A stretch of DNA of 64,000 nucleotides, from the NCBI GenBank assembly GCA_963920525.1, contig OY986439.1, positions 50,781,482 through 50,845,481 on the forward strand. The letters are read 5' to 3'. A program made the position numbers and the translations under genes. The notes under the pieces were generated by a model that saw only the letters and a program-made list of their open reading frames with translations, was not told the origin of the DNA and made no database searches. The stretch comes from Dichetophora obliterata (Eukaryota > Arthropoda > Insecta > Diptera > Sciomyzidae). Of this stretch, positions 22,601 through 29,929 are shown one piece after another; within the stretch, counting starts at the first letter, position 1, and every line of letters begins with the position of its first letter.

Positions 22601-24017
22601 CATTTGGAAAACTGGATTACAAGAAAATCGCAGAAACATTTCCATCCTTTTTTTTTGCACCAACGACGCTCATCTTGTCTCATGGCTTCCCTCCAAAAAA
22701 TGTTGCGCTAACCATTTTACAATTTCTTTTTTAAATCTATAAAACATAAAATAGTCTGCTGGATGACAGTGTGTCCTCACACGATATGGTTTTCTTTGGC
22801 GAACGTTCATAAATGCAGCTATATTAAAAAAAAAAACACTTTTTGACAAAATAAACCAACAATAATCTTATTTCCCGCACCTCAATGATATAAAGTTTAA
22901 GCTTAAACTAAGAATTTTAAGTTCGTACTAGTTATTATTCACACTTATTTTCAGCGAACGCTGGAAAAACTAGCTTGTGCTTGACTGCAAAAAGCACTAT
23001 CTTTAACTGAAATTTGTATTTACCTCAAAACTAGTTACTACAGTTTTATTCATTCGGACCAATGTCGTACTAAAAACTTGTCAAAAAGTGGCAACCCCCG
23101 TTTCTGTATTAAAATTCTATTCTTGCGGCCACTACTGCTATTCAACAATTAAAGTATATCTTTCCCCATTCCTAACCATTGTGTTGATTCTTAGCAAGGT
23201 TATTGATGTACCCATCTCAGTGAGTTCATCTTATGGCACTTTTTCGCATACGCTCAAACAAATGGGTGAATATATGGAAAACAATAAAATATGGGACGAT
23301 TACATTTTCGAGAAAAATTTCCTCATACCACACGTATATATTACACAATCTAAATATCTTTTCCTATTTTTGGTGAGTTACAATTTGGATGGATTTACAT
23401 TAATTGATTATTGATTGAACAGTTTTTTTGAATTAAATCATTTTTTTACAGCATGTCTTTTATCACATGTTACCAGCAATGTTGGCCGATGGGCTACTGA
23501 AGTTGTTTGGACGCAAACCAATTTTAATGAGTATCATACGCAGATCGTATATTTCGTTGGAGGTCATGAAACCATTCCTTTTTAATAACTATGAGAGTGA
23601 CGGCGTAACGAATATTAAGGAAATTTACAATTTAACTCGCGGGTAAGATTTCGATCTTCCGAATCGGAGTGAGATATGGCTTCAGTTTTTTTGTCTAAAT
23701 TTCAGCACTGATTTCGCAGTCGAGGAAGCTATCGAAACGTCCTACACTAGTGATGGTTATCACACAAATTGTGTAAATATGATTATGAAAATTCGTGAAG
23801 TTCTTCTTCACGAGAAAGAAGAAAGTTTAGAGCGTTCCAGAAAGGTGCTAATGGTGTAAGTAACACAGTAATATGTGAGATACAATATGGTTTTCTGATA
23901 AATGCTATTATTATTTGCAGTAAAAAAATTATATACAATATTACGCGTGTGACTTTGGCTTACTATCTGTTGCGCTGGTTCTTCAAATTCATGTTAAAAT
24001 ATCTTGATTCATTGTAG
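1048..24017 (+). CDS. Fatty acyl-CoA reductase gene A (ten exons)
   Basis: NADPH-dependent fatty acyl-CoA reductase, which turns fatty acyl-CoA into fatty alcohol for cuticular wax, hydrocarbon, storage or pheromone pathways; the family is ER or peroxisome associated. Exons by splice sites and homology to FAR-B: 1048-1099, 1192-1319, 1377-1682, 11746-11834, 11898-12007, 12064-12265, 23195-23372, 23452-23642, 23706-23855, 23921-24017. All junctions are GT-AG and keep frame, giving 1503 nt (500 aa plus stop), the usual family length. The start ATG at 1048 is placed as in FAR-B, just before the FITGGSG motif. Introns 3 (10.1 kb) and 6 (10.9 kb) are swollen by transposons; the others are about 50-90 bp. 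No stop codon interrupts any exon, so it looks functional. Which FAR subfamily it belongs to cannot be told by eye. Confidence 0.9.
1870..2330 (-). repeat. Foldback-family fragment (copy 1)
   Basis: This block repeats, with divergence, at 20700-21050, inverted at 21680-22100, and at 43080-43410. Diagnostic shared words include ATCAAAAGTTCTGTGCTA, TTCGAATAT followed by CACACAGGAC, and a run ending TTGTCCTTGCGGAAG. It is non-coding and only one arm is present here. Minus-strand frames across 2088-2321 are a shadow of the repeat. Confidence 0.7.
2783..4154. mobile_element. Inverted-repeat DNA transposon, TIR TAGGGCGGGTCGATTT, 8-bp TSD
   Basis: The element begins TAGGGCGGGTCGATTT and ends with the reverse complement. 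Both sides are flanked by the same 8 bases, ATATACAT (2775-2782 and 4155-4162), which I read as the target-site duplication. Long inverted arms (about 2783-3170 and 3907-4154) share words such as AACGATAGAGGTATGGTTCC. Between the arms lies a decayed coding segment (3173-3650). A 394-bp copy lacking the interior lies at 10972-11365. I cannot assign it to a named superfamily from sequence alone. Confidence 0.85.
3173..3653 (+). pseudogene. Truncated ORF inside the TAGGGCGGG transposon
   Basis: An open stretch reads IQDNPYFAHSENILLSMLFD, then KKILHYRR, YTNMIDLND, EPPFTQSYS, and near the end TERHVQLLAATAK before a TGA at 3554-3556. Past that stop the same frame continues with VAGKNVEGAM and an SRTK block to about 3653, so the stop looks like a disabling mutation. 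From memory this resembles the C-terminal part of a large family of uncharacterised arthropod proteins with an HPENILLAM-type motif followed by a TDYTDMI-like block, often repetitive in genomes. No catalytic residues are visible. The 5' part of the gene is missing, because the left inverted arm runs directly into this segment. Codons are as AT-rich as the surroundings. Confidence 0.55.
4820..5160. repeat. Long palindrome (foldback MITE), copy 1
   Basis: The left arm (about 4830-4955) contains GAGGGGATGAACCGAATTGG and TTTGCCTGCTAGCAAGATCT. The right arm (about 5010-5155) carries their near-perfect reverse complements, with a short spacer in which GAAGTCTCTTTTAATGCC mirrors GGCATTAAAAGAGACTTC. 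Non-coding. A diverged copy is at 5950-6340. Confidence 0.75.
5250..5885. mobile_element. MITE with TIR AGCTACAGTCGG...ATATGACA
   Basis: The left terminus AGCTACAGTCGGCATATGACA (from about 5253) is matched by the reverse complement of TGTCATATCCCGACTGTAGCT (to about 5880). The interior is AT-rich and non-coding, apart from a smaller MITE nested at 5400-5539. The flanks are not clear enough to call a duplication. Confidence 0.65.
5400..5539. mobile_element. 140-bp palindromic MITE, 3-bp TTA duplication
   Basis: It starts CCGCCTAATGTTGTAAATCG and ends with a near reverse complement (ACAACACTAGGCGG). TTA lies directly on both sides (5397-5399 and 5540-5542). A 3-bp TTA/TAA duplication is typical of PIF/Harbinger-type non-autonomous elements, so that is the likely source. 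It is nested in the larger 5250-5885 MITE, so it is the younger insertion. Confidence 0.7.
5950..6340. repeat. Palindrome family copy 2, split by a small MITE
   Basis: Bases 5965-6090 match the left arm of the 4820 palindrome (GGTTGCGCAACGTTAGAG, GTTTGCCTGGCAGCAA). The match resumes after 6285 with GGTGGCATCAAAAGGGACTT. The interruption is the 193-bp element at 6092-6284. Confidence 0.65.
6092..6284. mobile_element. 193-bp MITE with TIR TAGACAAGGTA
   Basis: It begins TAGACAAGGTA and ends TACCTTGTCTA, an 11-bp perfect inverted repeat. Internally GACCAAAACTGTCAAA and TTTGACAGTTATGGTC form a second, inner inverted pair. It interrupts the palindrome-family copy at 5950-6340, which gives an approximate before/after comparison. 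Non-coding. Confidence 0.7.
6470..6640 (+). repeat. Single-arm copy of the 42.4-44.0 kb palindrome
   Basis: This stretch includes CGGCCTTACGGAATGACCAT, then ATTTGGG, GCATCACTGA and GGGGTGCACAAAATTGAC. It matches the left arm of the large palindrome near 42715-42860 with substitutions and a short gap. Only one arm is present, so it is an old solo fragment. Confidence 0.65.
7562..10945 (-). mobile_element. Decayed hAT element with CGCCCAA subterminal repeats
   Basis: A hAT-type transposase pseudogene (8384-10135, minus strand) is bracketed by two arrays of short motifs. Bases 7562-7760 and 10640-10945 repeat AATCGCCCAA, TTTGTTCAT(A/T)ATG and AAATTTGGGC in both orientations. Arrays of short subterminal repeats are usual in hAT elements, where transposase binds them. 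I could not define exact termini or an 8-bp duplication, so the outer limits are those of the arrays. The array end (CGCCCAAGTACTTTAAGAG) is shared with a repeat tail near 19960. Confidence 0.6.
8384..10135 (-). pseudogene. hAT-family transposase, frameshifted
   Basis: Cut-and-paste transposase of the hAT superfamily, most like the ZBED5/GTF2IRD2/FAM200 branch by eye. Reading 5' to 3' on the minus strand: a damaged BED-like zinc finger (10135-9990; the second half RRSNFERHYLNCH is kept, but one of the first cysteines is replaced); the RNase H-like start with LDESTDIND (9670-9600); the block VGQLRKN then FHCILQQENL and RHRQFQVFLEEIDAEY (9440-9190); and the hATC dimerisation region with FWRQIDKNKYP, GCESAFSDM and NKYRHLLTDRRLENLLRI (8640-8400). 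The four blocks lie in different frames with stops between them, so no functional protein is made. Total coding length is close to that expected for a full transposase. Confidence 0.8.
10972..11365. mobile_element. 394-bp MITE of the TAGGGCGGG family
   Basis: It has the same TAGGGCGGGTCGATTT termini as the 2783-4154 element, but the two arms are joined directly with no coding interior. Flanks are ATGAACAT (10964-10971) and ATGTACAT (11366-11373), a 7/8 duplication. An unoccupied version of the target lies near 19980-20000, which confirms the borders. Confidence 0.85.
11366..11430 (+). repeat. Tail of a dispersed repeat (GAGTCGGTTAAAA end)
   Basis: CATACATTAAAAAAAAAAG is followed by ACCAACTTGGGAACCTCCTC and a GAGTCGGTTAAAA end. 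The same tail occurs at 19990-20075. The mirrored form (AACCGACTTC...GGAGGAGG) is a common insect repeat terminus, though I cannot name the family. Bases 11430-11745 are AT-rich with nothing recognised. Confidence 0.55.
11746..12265 (+). CDS. FAR-A exons 4-6: active-site region
   Basis: Exon 4 (11746-11834) gives LYPSPMDWK and ends in phase 2. Exon 5 (11898-12007) gives IIVGFPNTYCFTKNLAE, which contains the YxxxK catalytic pair (Tyr-Cys-Phe-Thr-Lys) and the substrate-proximal FPNTY loop. Its GTGGCT donor leaves phase 1. Exon 6 (12064-12265) gives PSIVILALREPEPGFPPSL, the family's RPSIV...EPxPGW-like motif, followed by the linker towards the FAR_C domain and ending KQYESG at a GGGTAAT donor. 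The two introns are only 63 and 56 bp. The Trp usual after EPxPG is Phe here, as in FAR-B. Confidence 0.92.
13169..13557. mobile_element. MITE with TIR AGGGTTCTC(G/A)T(C/T)TAAGCATG
   Basis: The left end AGGGTTCTCGTCTAAGCATG (13169) is the near reverse complement of the right end CATGCTTAAATGAGAACCCT (to 13557), and TA lies on each side. The 389-bp interior is non-coding. Termini starting AGGG with a TA or 3-bp TTA/TAA duplication fit Tc1/mariner-like or PIF-like MITEs; I cannot decide between them. Confidence 0.7.
13561..13925 (+). mobile_element. Non-autonomous Helitron, complete (365 bp)
   Basis: It starts TCTATATATATAAAATAGG and ends in a GC-rich 3' hairpin region followed by CACCGGGTTCAGCTAG, the classic TC...CTRR Helitron borders. 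The base before is A and the base after is T, the AT target preferred by Helitrons. The interior includes the common insect phrase GGCTGGGCCGATTTTGATGA and two copies of GGTGGCGCTGGGGTGGACTT. It lies directly against the preceding MITE. Confidence 0.85.
14783..14943. mobile_element. 161-bp MITE with TIR GGCCGCATTCTCGCCGAAAA
   Basis: The left terminus GGCCGCATTCTCGCCGAAAA is repeated inverted at the right as TTTTCGGCTAGAATGCGGCC, and the match extends through GTGCTCAAG. ATT lies on both sides (14780-14782 and 14944-14946), a possible 3-bp duplication. Non-coding. Confidence 0.75.
15079..18043 (+). mobile_element. Tandemly duplicated Helitron-like element
   Basis: Two head-to-tail units start TCTATAGTAATAAAACTCAT at 15079 and 15941 and are nearly identical over about 860 bp. 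They share a TTTG microsatellite, CGGCTCAACG, TTTTTCATAAAACATCGTTAC and CTTTCCAATCAAAAGTTATGG. A third, diverged start (CTATTAATAAAACTGAG, about 16799) follows. The only 3' terminus is at the far end, CACCGGGTATATCAGCTAG at 18025-18043. So 5' ends were reiterated before one shared 3' end, a pattern reported for Helitrons and attributed to rolling-circle read-through. No intact ORF is present; apparent frames in the units are AT-rich noise. Confidence 0.75.
18500..19140. repeat. Foldback element with a duplicated right arm
   Basis: The left arm (18510-18715) starts with poly-A and carries AAACCACTACAAAGTAAAAT and ATAAATATATTAACTTCTCC. Its reverse complement appears at 18775-18960. A 160-bp piece of that arm is then repeated at 18962-19122 (AAAATTATAGTAATAAGTTT, ACTTTGTAGTGGTTTTGAAG). 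Non-coding. Related arms occur at 20290-20520 and 22190-22400. Bases 18044-18500 hold no gene I recognise. Confidence 0.75.
19250..19920 (+). repeat. Tandem array, six units of about 117-128 bp
   Basis: Each unit has a TTGCCACGCC core (starting near 19259, 19376, 19501, 19629, 19747 and 19873), then a phrase like AACGCCCACTT, ACCGTA, CCTGTACC(A/T)A(A/T)TTTC and CCTAGTGTCAATATTA. The units are diverged, so the array is old. A single inverted copy is at 20155-20280. An open frame of 79 codons (19556-19795) merely reads along the repeat. Confidence 0.8.
19960..20080 (+). repeat. Dispersed repeat tail containing the empty MITE target
   Basis: The sequence runs GGGCAAGTACTTTAGAAG, then TTATCGTTGTACATACATAC, poly-A, and a tail ending GAAGTCGGTTAAAA. 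It is the same tail as at 10940-11430, but here no TAGGGCGGG element is inserted, so it preserves the pre-insertion site. Confidence 0.7.
20290..22400. mobile_element. Nested foldback element with two sets of inverted arms
   Basis: The outer arms (20290-20520 and 22190-22400) are inverted copies of the 18.5 kb foldback arm (AAACCACTACAAAGTAAAAA... and ...AGTGGTTTTGAAGTTGG). Inside, a second inverted pair (about 20700-21050 and 21680-22100) is the family also seen at 1870 and 43080, with words such as CCTGTGTGAAGGATATTCGA. Between those inner arms is AT-rich DNA (21050-21680). Non-coding throughout; the open frame at 20976-21197 runs through repeat sequence. Confidence 0.75.
22510..22815 (-). 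pseudogene. PIF/Harbinger transposase N-terminal fragment
   Basis: On the minus strand the frames give FMNVRQRKPYRVRTHCH, then YRFKKEIVKWLAQHF, and after one stop KKRMEMFLRFSCNP and AKEEKY. This is the N-terminal helix-turn-helix region of Harbinger-type nucleases, in which a YRFxKExV segment is followed by KMxxFLRF and a GFQxxxxEEExIHRTTVS block. Only about 100 residues survive. The DDE nuclease region is absent and at least one frameshift and one stop are present, so it is a dead fragment. I saw no flanking terminal repeats. Confidence 0.55.
23195..24017 (+). CDS. FAR-A exons 7-10: C-terminal FAR domain
   Basis: Exons 23195-23372, 23452-23642, 23706-23855 and 23921-24017. Exon 7 gives VPISVSSSYGTF and IFEKNFLIPH, the start of the FAR_C (sterile) domain. 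Exon 8 gives HVFYHMLPAMLADGLLKLFG then GRKPILMSI, the well-conserved HxxPAxxxDxxxxLxGxKP motif. Exon 9 carries the region before the C-terminus. Exon 10 ends YYLLRWFFKFML, a short hydrophobic tail that could associate with membrane, before TAG at 24015. The introns are short (about 65-80 bp). The exon 7 acceptor is chosen because its phase matches FAR-B; open sequence upstream (23088-23194) looks like intron. Confidence 0.92.
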
Positions 24018-25160
24018 AAATGTTTTCAAATTAATTTCTGATGTAGCGAATAAAATGTTAAAATATCAAAAAAAAGCATATCTTTATAGTACAATTTTTA
24101 TATCAAAATGTTATTAAAATTCGAATGTATATGCATTAGATGAGTATTGGGTTTCCATACATTTTCTTAACATATTCCAGATCCTCCTTGCAACGCCAGA
24201 TTCTGAATCCTTTATGTAATACCTATAATCACGTAACGTGAACAAAAGTTCAGCAAATTCTCAAACTGGATGGGCGAAGCTAAAAAACGTGAATTTGAGG
24301 AAGTGTAACAAGGATGTTTCAAATCGAGTTTCCTATTTGTCATACAAAAACTTTTGACCATAACATATTGTAATGTAAAATCGTTCGCTTTATTTGAACA
24401 AAATGGACTACTTTATTAAAAATATCATAATATTTTTATTCAATTTTAAATTAGAAGCATTGCCTTTGCCTAGATCTCTGCAACTTTCTAAAATTTAAAT
24501 TCTGCAGGATTGTTGGCCATTTTAAGGAGTGCAGGAAAAGTATAAAAATTATTCAAATCGCATCATTTTTATGGCAGAAAACGATTTTTTTGCTGAGTTT
24601 TTAAAGGTTGTGCAAAATTATATAACATCACAAGATATCACCATTTTGATAAAGTCACTTTGTGTGTGGAGAAGGCGTACTTTCAATTGAAATTGAAATT
24701 AAAATATGCAAAAATGAAAGCCATTATATTATTTTTTTATGAAATTTTAAGGAACTGTGCCGTTTATATGACAACACGTTATATTGGAGGTAGGCGTAGT
24801 TTTTACTTGATCTTTCCAGGAAAAATCGGAAGGCTTCCATCAAAGAGTGATAAAGAAACATTCCCCACCGTATCTTTTGGAAGCTTAAGGGTAGTTTTGT
24901 GTTTATGTTGTTTTCAAACCGCCTCCGCCTTGTAAGAATTGGAAGACTTACATATGGAAGTGATGAATAAACGTTCCCCATCATATATTTTGGAATTAAA
25001 TTGGTAATTTTGAATTCATGTTGTTTCCAAACCGCTTCTTTAAGCATGCATGTGGAACCTTTTACTAATTGTCAAGCAATGACAACAGAAAATATTAATA
25101 ACATTGTTTCCTAGCCGTTTATTATAGAATTAATGTTTACTGTCTTAAAAAAATATGTTC
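24018..25160. other. 3' flank of FAR-A, imperfect repeat
   Basis: AATAAAATG at 24048 is a possible polyadenylation signal about 30 bases after the stop. Bases 24820-25040 contain a two-fold imperfect repeat: AACATTCCCCACCGTATCTT with TGTTGTTTTCAAACCGCC recurs as AACGTTCCCCATCATATATT with TGTTGTTTCCAAACCGC. No gene is recognised. Confidence 0.5.
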
Positions 25161-25169
25161 TACTGGGCA

Positions 25170-25239
25170 GCCTCGATAGTCTAGTGGTAGAGCTCTTGAC
25201 TGTCGCTCAGGGGTCCCGGGTTCGAATCCTGGCCGGGCA
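25170..25239 (+). ncRNA. tRNA-like sequence (Asp-GTC-like), probably SINE or pseudo-tRNA
   Basis: An A-box-like TAGTCTAGTGG and a perfect B box GGTTCGAATCC lie at the right spacing. The anticodon arm CTTGA-CTGTCGC-TCAGG folds with five pairs (one G-T) and presents GTC. The T arm CCGGG-TTCGAAT-CCTGG also folds. The acceptor stem does not pair well, so this is more likely a tRNA-derived SINE or decayed gene than a working tRNA. A LINE is inserted directly after it. Confidence 0.55.
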
Positions 25240-25249
25240 TTTTCATAAC

Positions 25250-27357
25250 AAGGGAGGGGAATGTTTCCACATTAACGCTGTTTCGTTTTTCTATCAGAGT
25301 ATCTTTTACGTACTGGATACTTTTGTTCCAAAAATAAAAAAACGAAACAAACTATTTGAAACGTGGCTTGATCCCAATCTTAGGCAACTCAAAAATCAAA
25401 GAAATAGTCTCTACAAACTATTTAAAAACACCGAAATTGTAAGTGATGAAGTAAGGACAAGATATGCAGAGCTATCTAAAGAGTTTTCAGTAAAGTCCGA
25501 AGAAGCATATAAATTTTACACCAGCTTGATTGGTGAAAGAATTATTAATGACCCTAAAAATTTTTTCGACTTTGTAAATGTCAAGCGTAAATCGGCCGGA
25601 TATCCAACAACCATGTTTAAAGGTAATGTTTCTTCTTCCAACCCACAAGTGATCTGTAATCTCTTTGCAGATCATTTAAAGAAGTATTTCGTTCTACTTC
25701 ATCCCCAATTCGTACCCCGTTTCTGTATCCCAACACGTCTCCTTTGGTTTGCACAGTCAATATTACACAAGAGGATATTATTAATTCTATTAGTGAATTA
25801 GATCCCTACAAGTCTCCCGGTCCGGACCTTATACAACCAATTCTCAATTAATTACATAATAGCTCAATTAATTACACCATTACATAATATTCTTAATAAG
25901 TCTCCGCAAACAGGTGTTTTTCCATCTTTTTGGAAGTCATCACATTTTACACCAATTTATAAGAAAGCGATAAGAGAGCGATCGAAAAGTACAGAGGTAT
26001 TGCATTATTGTCAACTATTTCTAAGCTTTTTGAAAAAAGAATATGTTCTAAGCTCACTGAAATAGTTAATCCACACTTAAATGAACAACAACACGGATTC
26101 CATAAAGGACGATCAACCACTACAAACCTCACAATAATGGCATCAGATGTTCTTAACAATATGGAAAAAGGTCATCAGATAGATGCCATGTATACCGATT
26201 TTAGTAAAGCATTTGATCGAGTCAATCACGTTATCTTAACTAAAAAATTAGATTAGAAAATTATAAGGATACAGTTTTCTTACAGAATTAACTTTTATAC
26301 CTGGAAAATTGGTGTAATCAAAATAAGCTTTCTCTAAAAGAAACAAAAAATGCTATGTTATAAGTTATTCCCGTAAAAAAGAAATGCTTTATAGTAGTTT
26401 TGAACTAAATGGGGTTGAACTAAAAAGGATAAACCACATTGCAGATTTTTGGGTTATCCTAGATTTAAGGCTGCGCTTTAATCTTCATCTCGATCAAATT
26501 ACATCCAGGGCAAACAAGCTTTTCGGATTCATTGAAAGACGCGCAAATGAATTAAAGAACGTCTGGGTAACTAAAACCTTATATTGCACGCTAGTGCTTC
26601 CAATATTTGAATATTGTAGCACAGTATGAAACCCAAGTTTTCAATCTATCCAAAAACAATTCTTTTTGCCTTGAGAGACACGTACGACCCTAAGGACTAT
26701 AGAAATCTGCCACCATATGTTCACAGACTGAAAGCCACTAACTTAATGCCGTTGTCAACAAGAAGATCGCTATTCTGTTCATGTTTTATATTTGATGTCA
26801 TTGCCCGAAACATTTACTGCGAATATATTTCCAACAAAGTAATAATTAATGACCCAATAAGGAGAACTAGGCATACAAGATTTCTGAGTGAATCACAGCA
26901 CCACACCACGTACGCTTTCAACGAACCAATTAACAGATGGTGTATGATATTTAATACAATCAGCGAGCACTACCTACCACCTACGTCTAAATACATATTC
27001 AAGCTTACCCTATCCAATCATCTCTTTCCACCATAAGCATCTATCCTTATTACGATCGCCAATCACCATCCATGCCCCGTTAACTGTTCCTTATTAATTG
27101 TAAGATAACACAGTAGTTTTAATAGTCATCTTTTCTACTTTTTTGTATAAAATATTTTAGTATGTAAGTTCCTTCTGTTTTTTCTTTTCGTCTCTCCTTT
27201 TCTTTTTAACGTGTCTATTAGCATGTCCTTGTACACCAAACAAGGAAAGGGGTGAGGGAAAAATATATAAATAAATAAAAAAAACAACCTGTAAGAATAA
27301 GTATATTGCCTTGCTTGGCCAAATAAATAAATAAATAAATAAATAAACAAAATAAAT
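25250..27357 (+). mobile_element. Jockey-like LINE, 5'-truncated, with target duplication
   Basis: The insertion is flanked by CATTTTCATAAC (25238-25249) and CATTTTCAGAAC (27358-27369), an 11/12 match read as the target-site duplication. The 3' end is an AATA repeat tail (about 27320-27357). Inside are decayed reverse-transcriptase fragments in several frames. The 5' end, including ORF1 and endonuclease, is missing. Confidence 0.75.
25320..27036 (+). pseudogene. Jockey-type reverse transcriptase, missing the FADD box
   Basis: Reverse transcriptase of a non-LTR retrotransposon, by blocks: the endonuclease-RT linker (25330-25690, KLFETWLDPNLRQLKNQRN); SISELDPYKSPGPD (25790); the finger/palm block LLSTISKLFEKR and HGFHKGRSTTTNL (26008-26130); YTDFSKAFDRVNH (26190); then RRINHIADFWVIL-like and RANKLFGF thumb/connection sequence (26400-26560) and a C-terminal part with IFDVIARNIYCEY (26790). 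About 26256-26384 lacks the GVPQG and catalytic FADD blocks, so an internal deletion has removed the active site. At least four frame changes are seen. Confidence 0.8.
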
Positions 27358-27860
27358 CATTTTCAGAACATAATTTTGAGAGTACTGCTTGCAATTAACT
27401 TTTTAAGACAGCAGAGAGAAATGTTTCCCTCTAATGACATGCTATATAAAAAAAGCAATGGAGTGCGCAGCGAGGGGGTATGTTTCCTACATTCCATGGA
27501 ATGTTTTCTGGTTACATCCGGGAATGCTCACATTTCTTGGAGGGATTTAACCAAATTTCAAAGTCCGAGTTTAGTTTATAAATCAAAGCTTATATTAAAA
27601 ATTTGAAGTCATGACACTAAGTTTTCTGGAATTAAAAGAGACTTTACCGTTTGGAAAAAGTAACTTTGTATGGAGGGTAGTCGGTTGGTTCATTCAACCT
27701 AGCTCATCTTTGAACTCGAGCTTTTTTAGATTTATATACAAAACTTGCGGATCCGGTGAACTTAGTCTTGCCCCAATTTAATGCCTTCAGATAAACTCCA
27801 ATGATAATAAAATACAGGTAGTTAAAATTTCAATGTGATTTATTTGAATATAATCTAAAT

Positions 27861-29912
27861 CTACTGATTTAAGAACGTAATGATAAACCATGATTTTTGA
27901 TTTGTTTTCGTATTGGCAAACGAAGACGGTTGCCAATACGCGAACAGGCAACGTACAGCTGACCGTCCGAAAAACAGGGAAATTCGAGATTTATCCCACA
28001 GACTTAACGATTGGCCTTGCAATTTATTGATTGCCATCGCAAAAGCCAATCAAACAGGGAACTAAATACGCTTGAATTGGAATGAAAGATCAGTTGGAAT
28101 AATCGGAATTCGTGGGATAAGGACTTCCTCTCCTTTGAATTTGCCCTTGATGATCATCGCTTGAATCACATTGTTTATCAGTTTCTTGACGGACAAACGC
28201 GTACCTTTGCACAATTTCGGATGATTCAGATTCCGCAGAATGATTATGATTGATCCCACTTTCAGCTTTAAATTATGCGGCGGAGTTCCTGGCACATCAA
28301 GCGAGTTCAAAATTCCTTCGGATAGTTGGTCACTTCATACTCACCTGTCACGCTGTCAACGGATTTTGTATGAATACAGTTCTCCAGAGATTTGACTTTG
28401 AATAATGAAATTCAAGCTATCGACGTCCTTATTCTTTATGCTAGCATTGCCCTTTCACTAATCCAATCGAGATTTTTATAATTTTTATAATTTTGTGCAA
28501 TGCCGGGGAAGACTTTGGTGATGAGTTCCTCCTTCGACAATGTGAACTCGCAAACATTTGCTGCGAACGATATCAATCTATTCGACACATCAACAGGAAT
28601 TTGACCATTGCCAAGAGCCAACAGTTGTCTCGAGAATTCATCAGCCGATGGGTCGTTCTGCAACGTGACTCTCATGTTCGTGGTCAATTTAAAATTTTTT
28701 GACATGCCGCCACAAAGACGACGATTTCAGGCATGCATTGAGTTCATCGGCAGCAGCAGATTTCGGGATGACGGGAAGCGTTTGACGAAAATATACGGAG
28801 AGCAATATCATAGCCCCACCAAATCGTCTAGAATCACCTCGTAAATCCTTCATCGTTCGGTCAACTGCCCCAAAGCTCGCTTATGTGCCATCGTGCATTC
28901 ATCCCATAGGACGATTTTGCATTCTCGCATCAATTTCGCTGTCGCCGAATTCTTGGTCATTGTGCACGTTGGCATGTCAACCGTGAGAAGATTCATCGGG
29001 AGCTTGAAAGCGGAATGTGCAGTTCAACCGCCTTCCAATAATGTGGCAGCAGTGCCTGAGGATGCAACAGCCAACGCAATTTGAGATCTTGACCGAATTG
29101 TTGCCAGAATCAACGATATGATGAATGTCTTGCCTGTCCCACCGGGAGCATCGAGAAAGTAAATGCCTCCCGTTCCATCGTCAACAACCTTCATCAGCGA
29201 ATCGTACACGTTCTTTTGCTCGGCATTCAACAGCGGCACATATGTATGTTTGGACTCTTCGGTCAGCTCATCACAATCATAGTCTTGCTCCCGTTGCAAT
29301 TAACGATTGAATGCATCGTGCATCGATCGATTTGGCGTTAGCATTCCCAATGTCGACAGCAGACTGCCGCACATGAGCACGCACATGTTTTCGACCAAAA
29401 TTAATGCTTCGTTGCACATCTCGTCGTTAATTTCAAGATCGAAAGTCGAAGTTGTCGTGCGAACTCTGTGCAAAATGTCATCAGCCATTTCGTCCTTGTA
29501 ACAAACCTGTCCTTGGATTGACCATCTTTATATTGAAGTGATAGCAATCCTCTTCACGACAGAACATCAACGGGTATTGAAGTGCATCATATGACCTATG
29601 AGTCTCGTATACGCGCTACAACTGTCCACCATCCCGACGCCTGAGAACAATATCGCGTGATTCCACATTCTCGCTAACAATCACCACTGCGACTTCATTG
29701 ATAGTGGGAGCATTGGATTGCCTTGCATGGCTTCCAGCGGGTCTTTTGTCTGCTCTGATAATGATTTTATGGTCGTCAGAATGCATTGTATCCAAAGCGG
29801 TTTTGAACAATCTAACCAATTCATTATGCTCATGCAGAATATTTTGCAATTGTTCGATCATTTCACGTTTAGTCGCAGTAAAAATTGCACAACGCGTACA
29901 CAGAAAAAACAA
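27861..29912 (-). pseudogene. Helitron RepHel gene: N-domain and Pif1 helicase, Rep lost
   Basis: On the minus strand: part of the Helitron N-terminal domain (29912-29616, HNELVRLFKTALDTM, IIIRADKRPAGSHAR, RDIVLRRRDGGQL, continuing past a stop into a SYDALQYPLMFC block); then directly the Pif1-type helicase. Its Walker A is FLDAPGGTGKT (29150), Walker B IVLWDEC (near 28900), followed by NLNHPKLCKGTRL (28210) and the late motif AINKLQGQS (28030). The jump from NPRTG (about 29507) to ADDILHRVR (29485) removes the whole HUH-endonuclease region and its catalytic Tyr/His residues. Several stops and frameshifts divide the helicase. It cannot make an active transposase. Confidence 0.85.
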
Positions 29913-29929
29913 ATTTAATGAACAGCATA

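Larger units (their letters stand above)
12266..23194 (+). other. FAR-A intron 6, transposon-filled (10.9 kb)
   Basis: It starts with GTAATATT and ends GATTCTTAG. It contains MITEs, at least two Helitron families, foldback elements, a ~124-bp tandem array and a Harbinger fragment, listed separately. Bases 12270-13165 and 13930-14780 are AT-rich sequence with nothing I can name. The homologous FAR-B intron is only 69 bp, so the expansion is specific to FAR-A. Confidence 0.85.

Noticed and set aside
22516..22742. Plus-strand frames of about 70 codons at 22.5-22.7 kb
   Set aside because: They are antisense to the Harbinger N-terminal fragment read on the minus strand.
25170..25239. A functional tRNA-Asp gene
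   Set aside because: A and B boxes and two arms fold, but the acceptor stem does not pair and the D arm is poor, so a tRNA-derived repeat is more likely.
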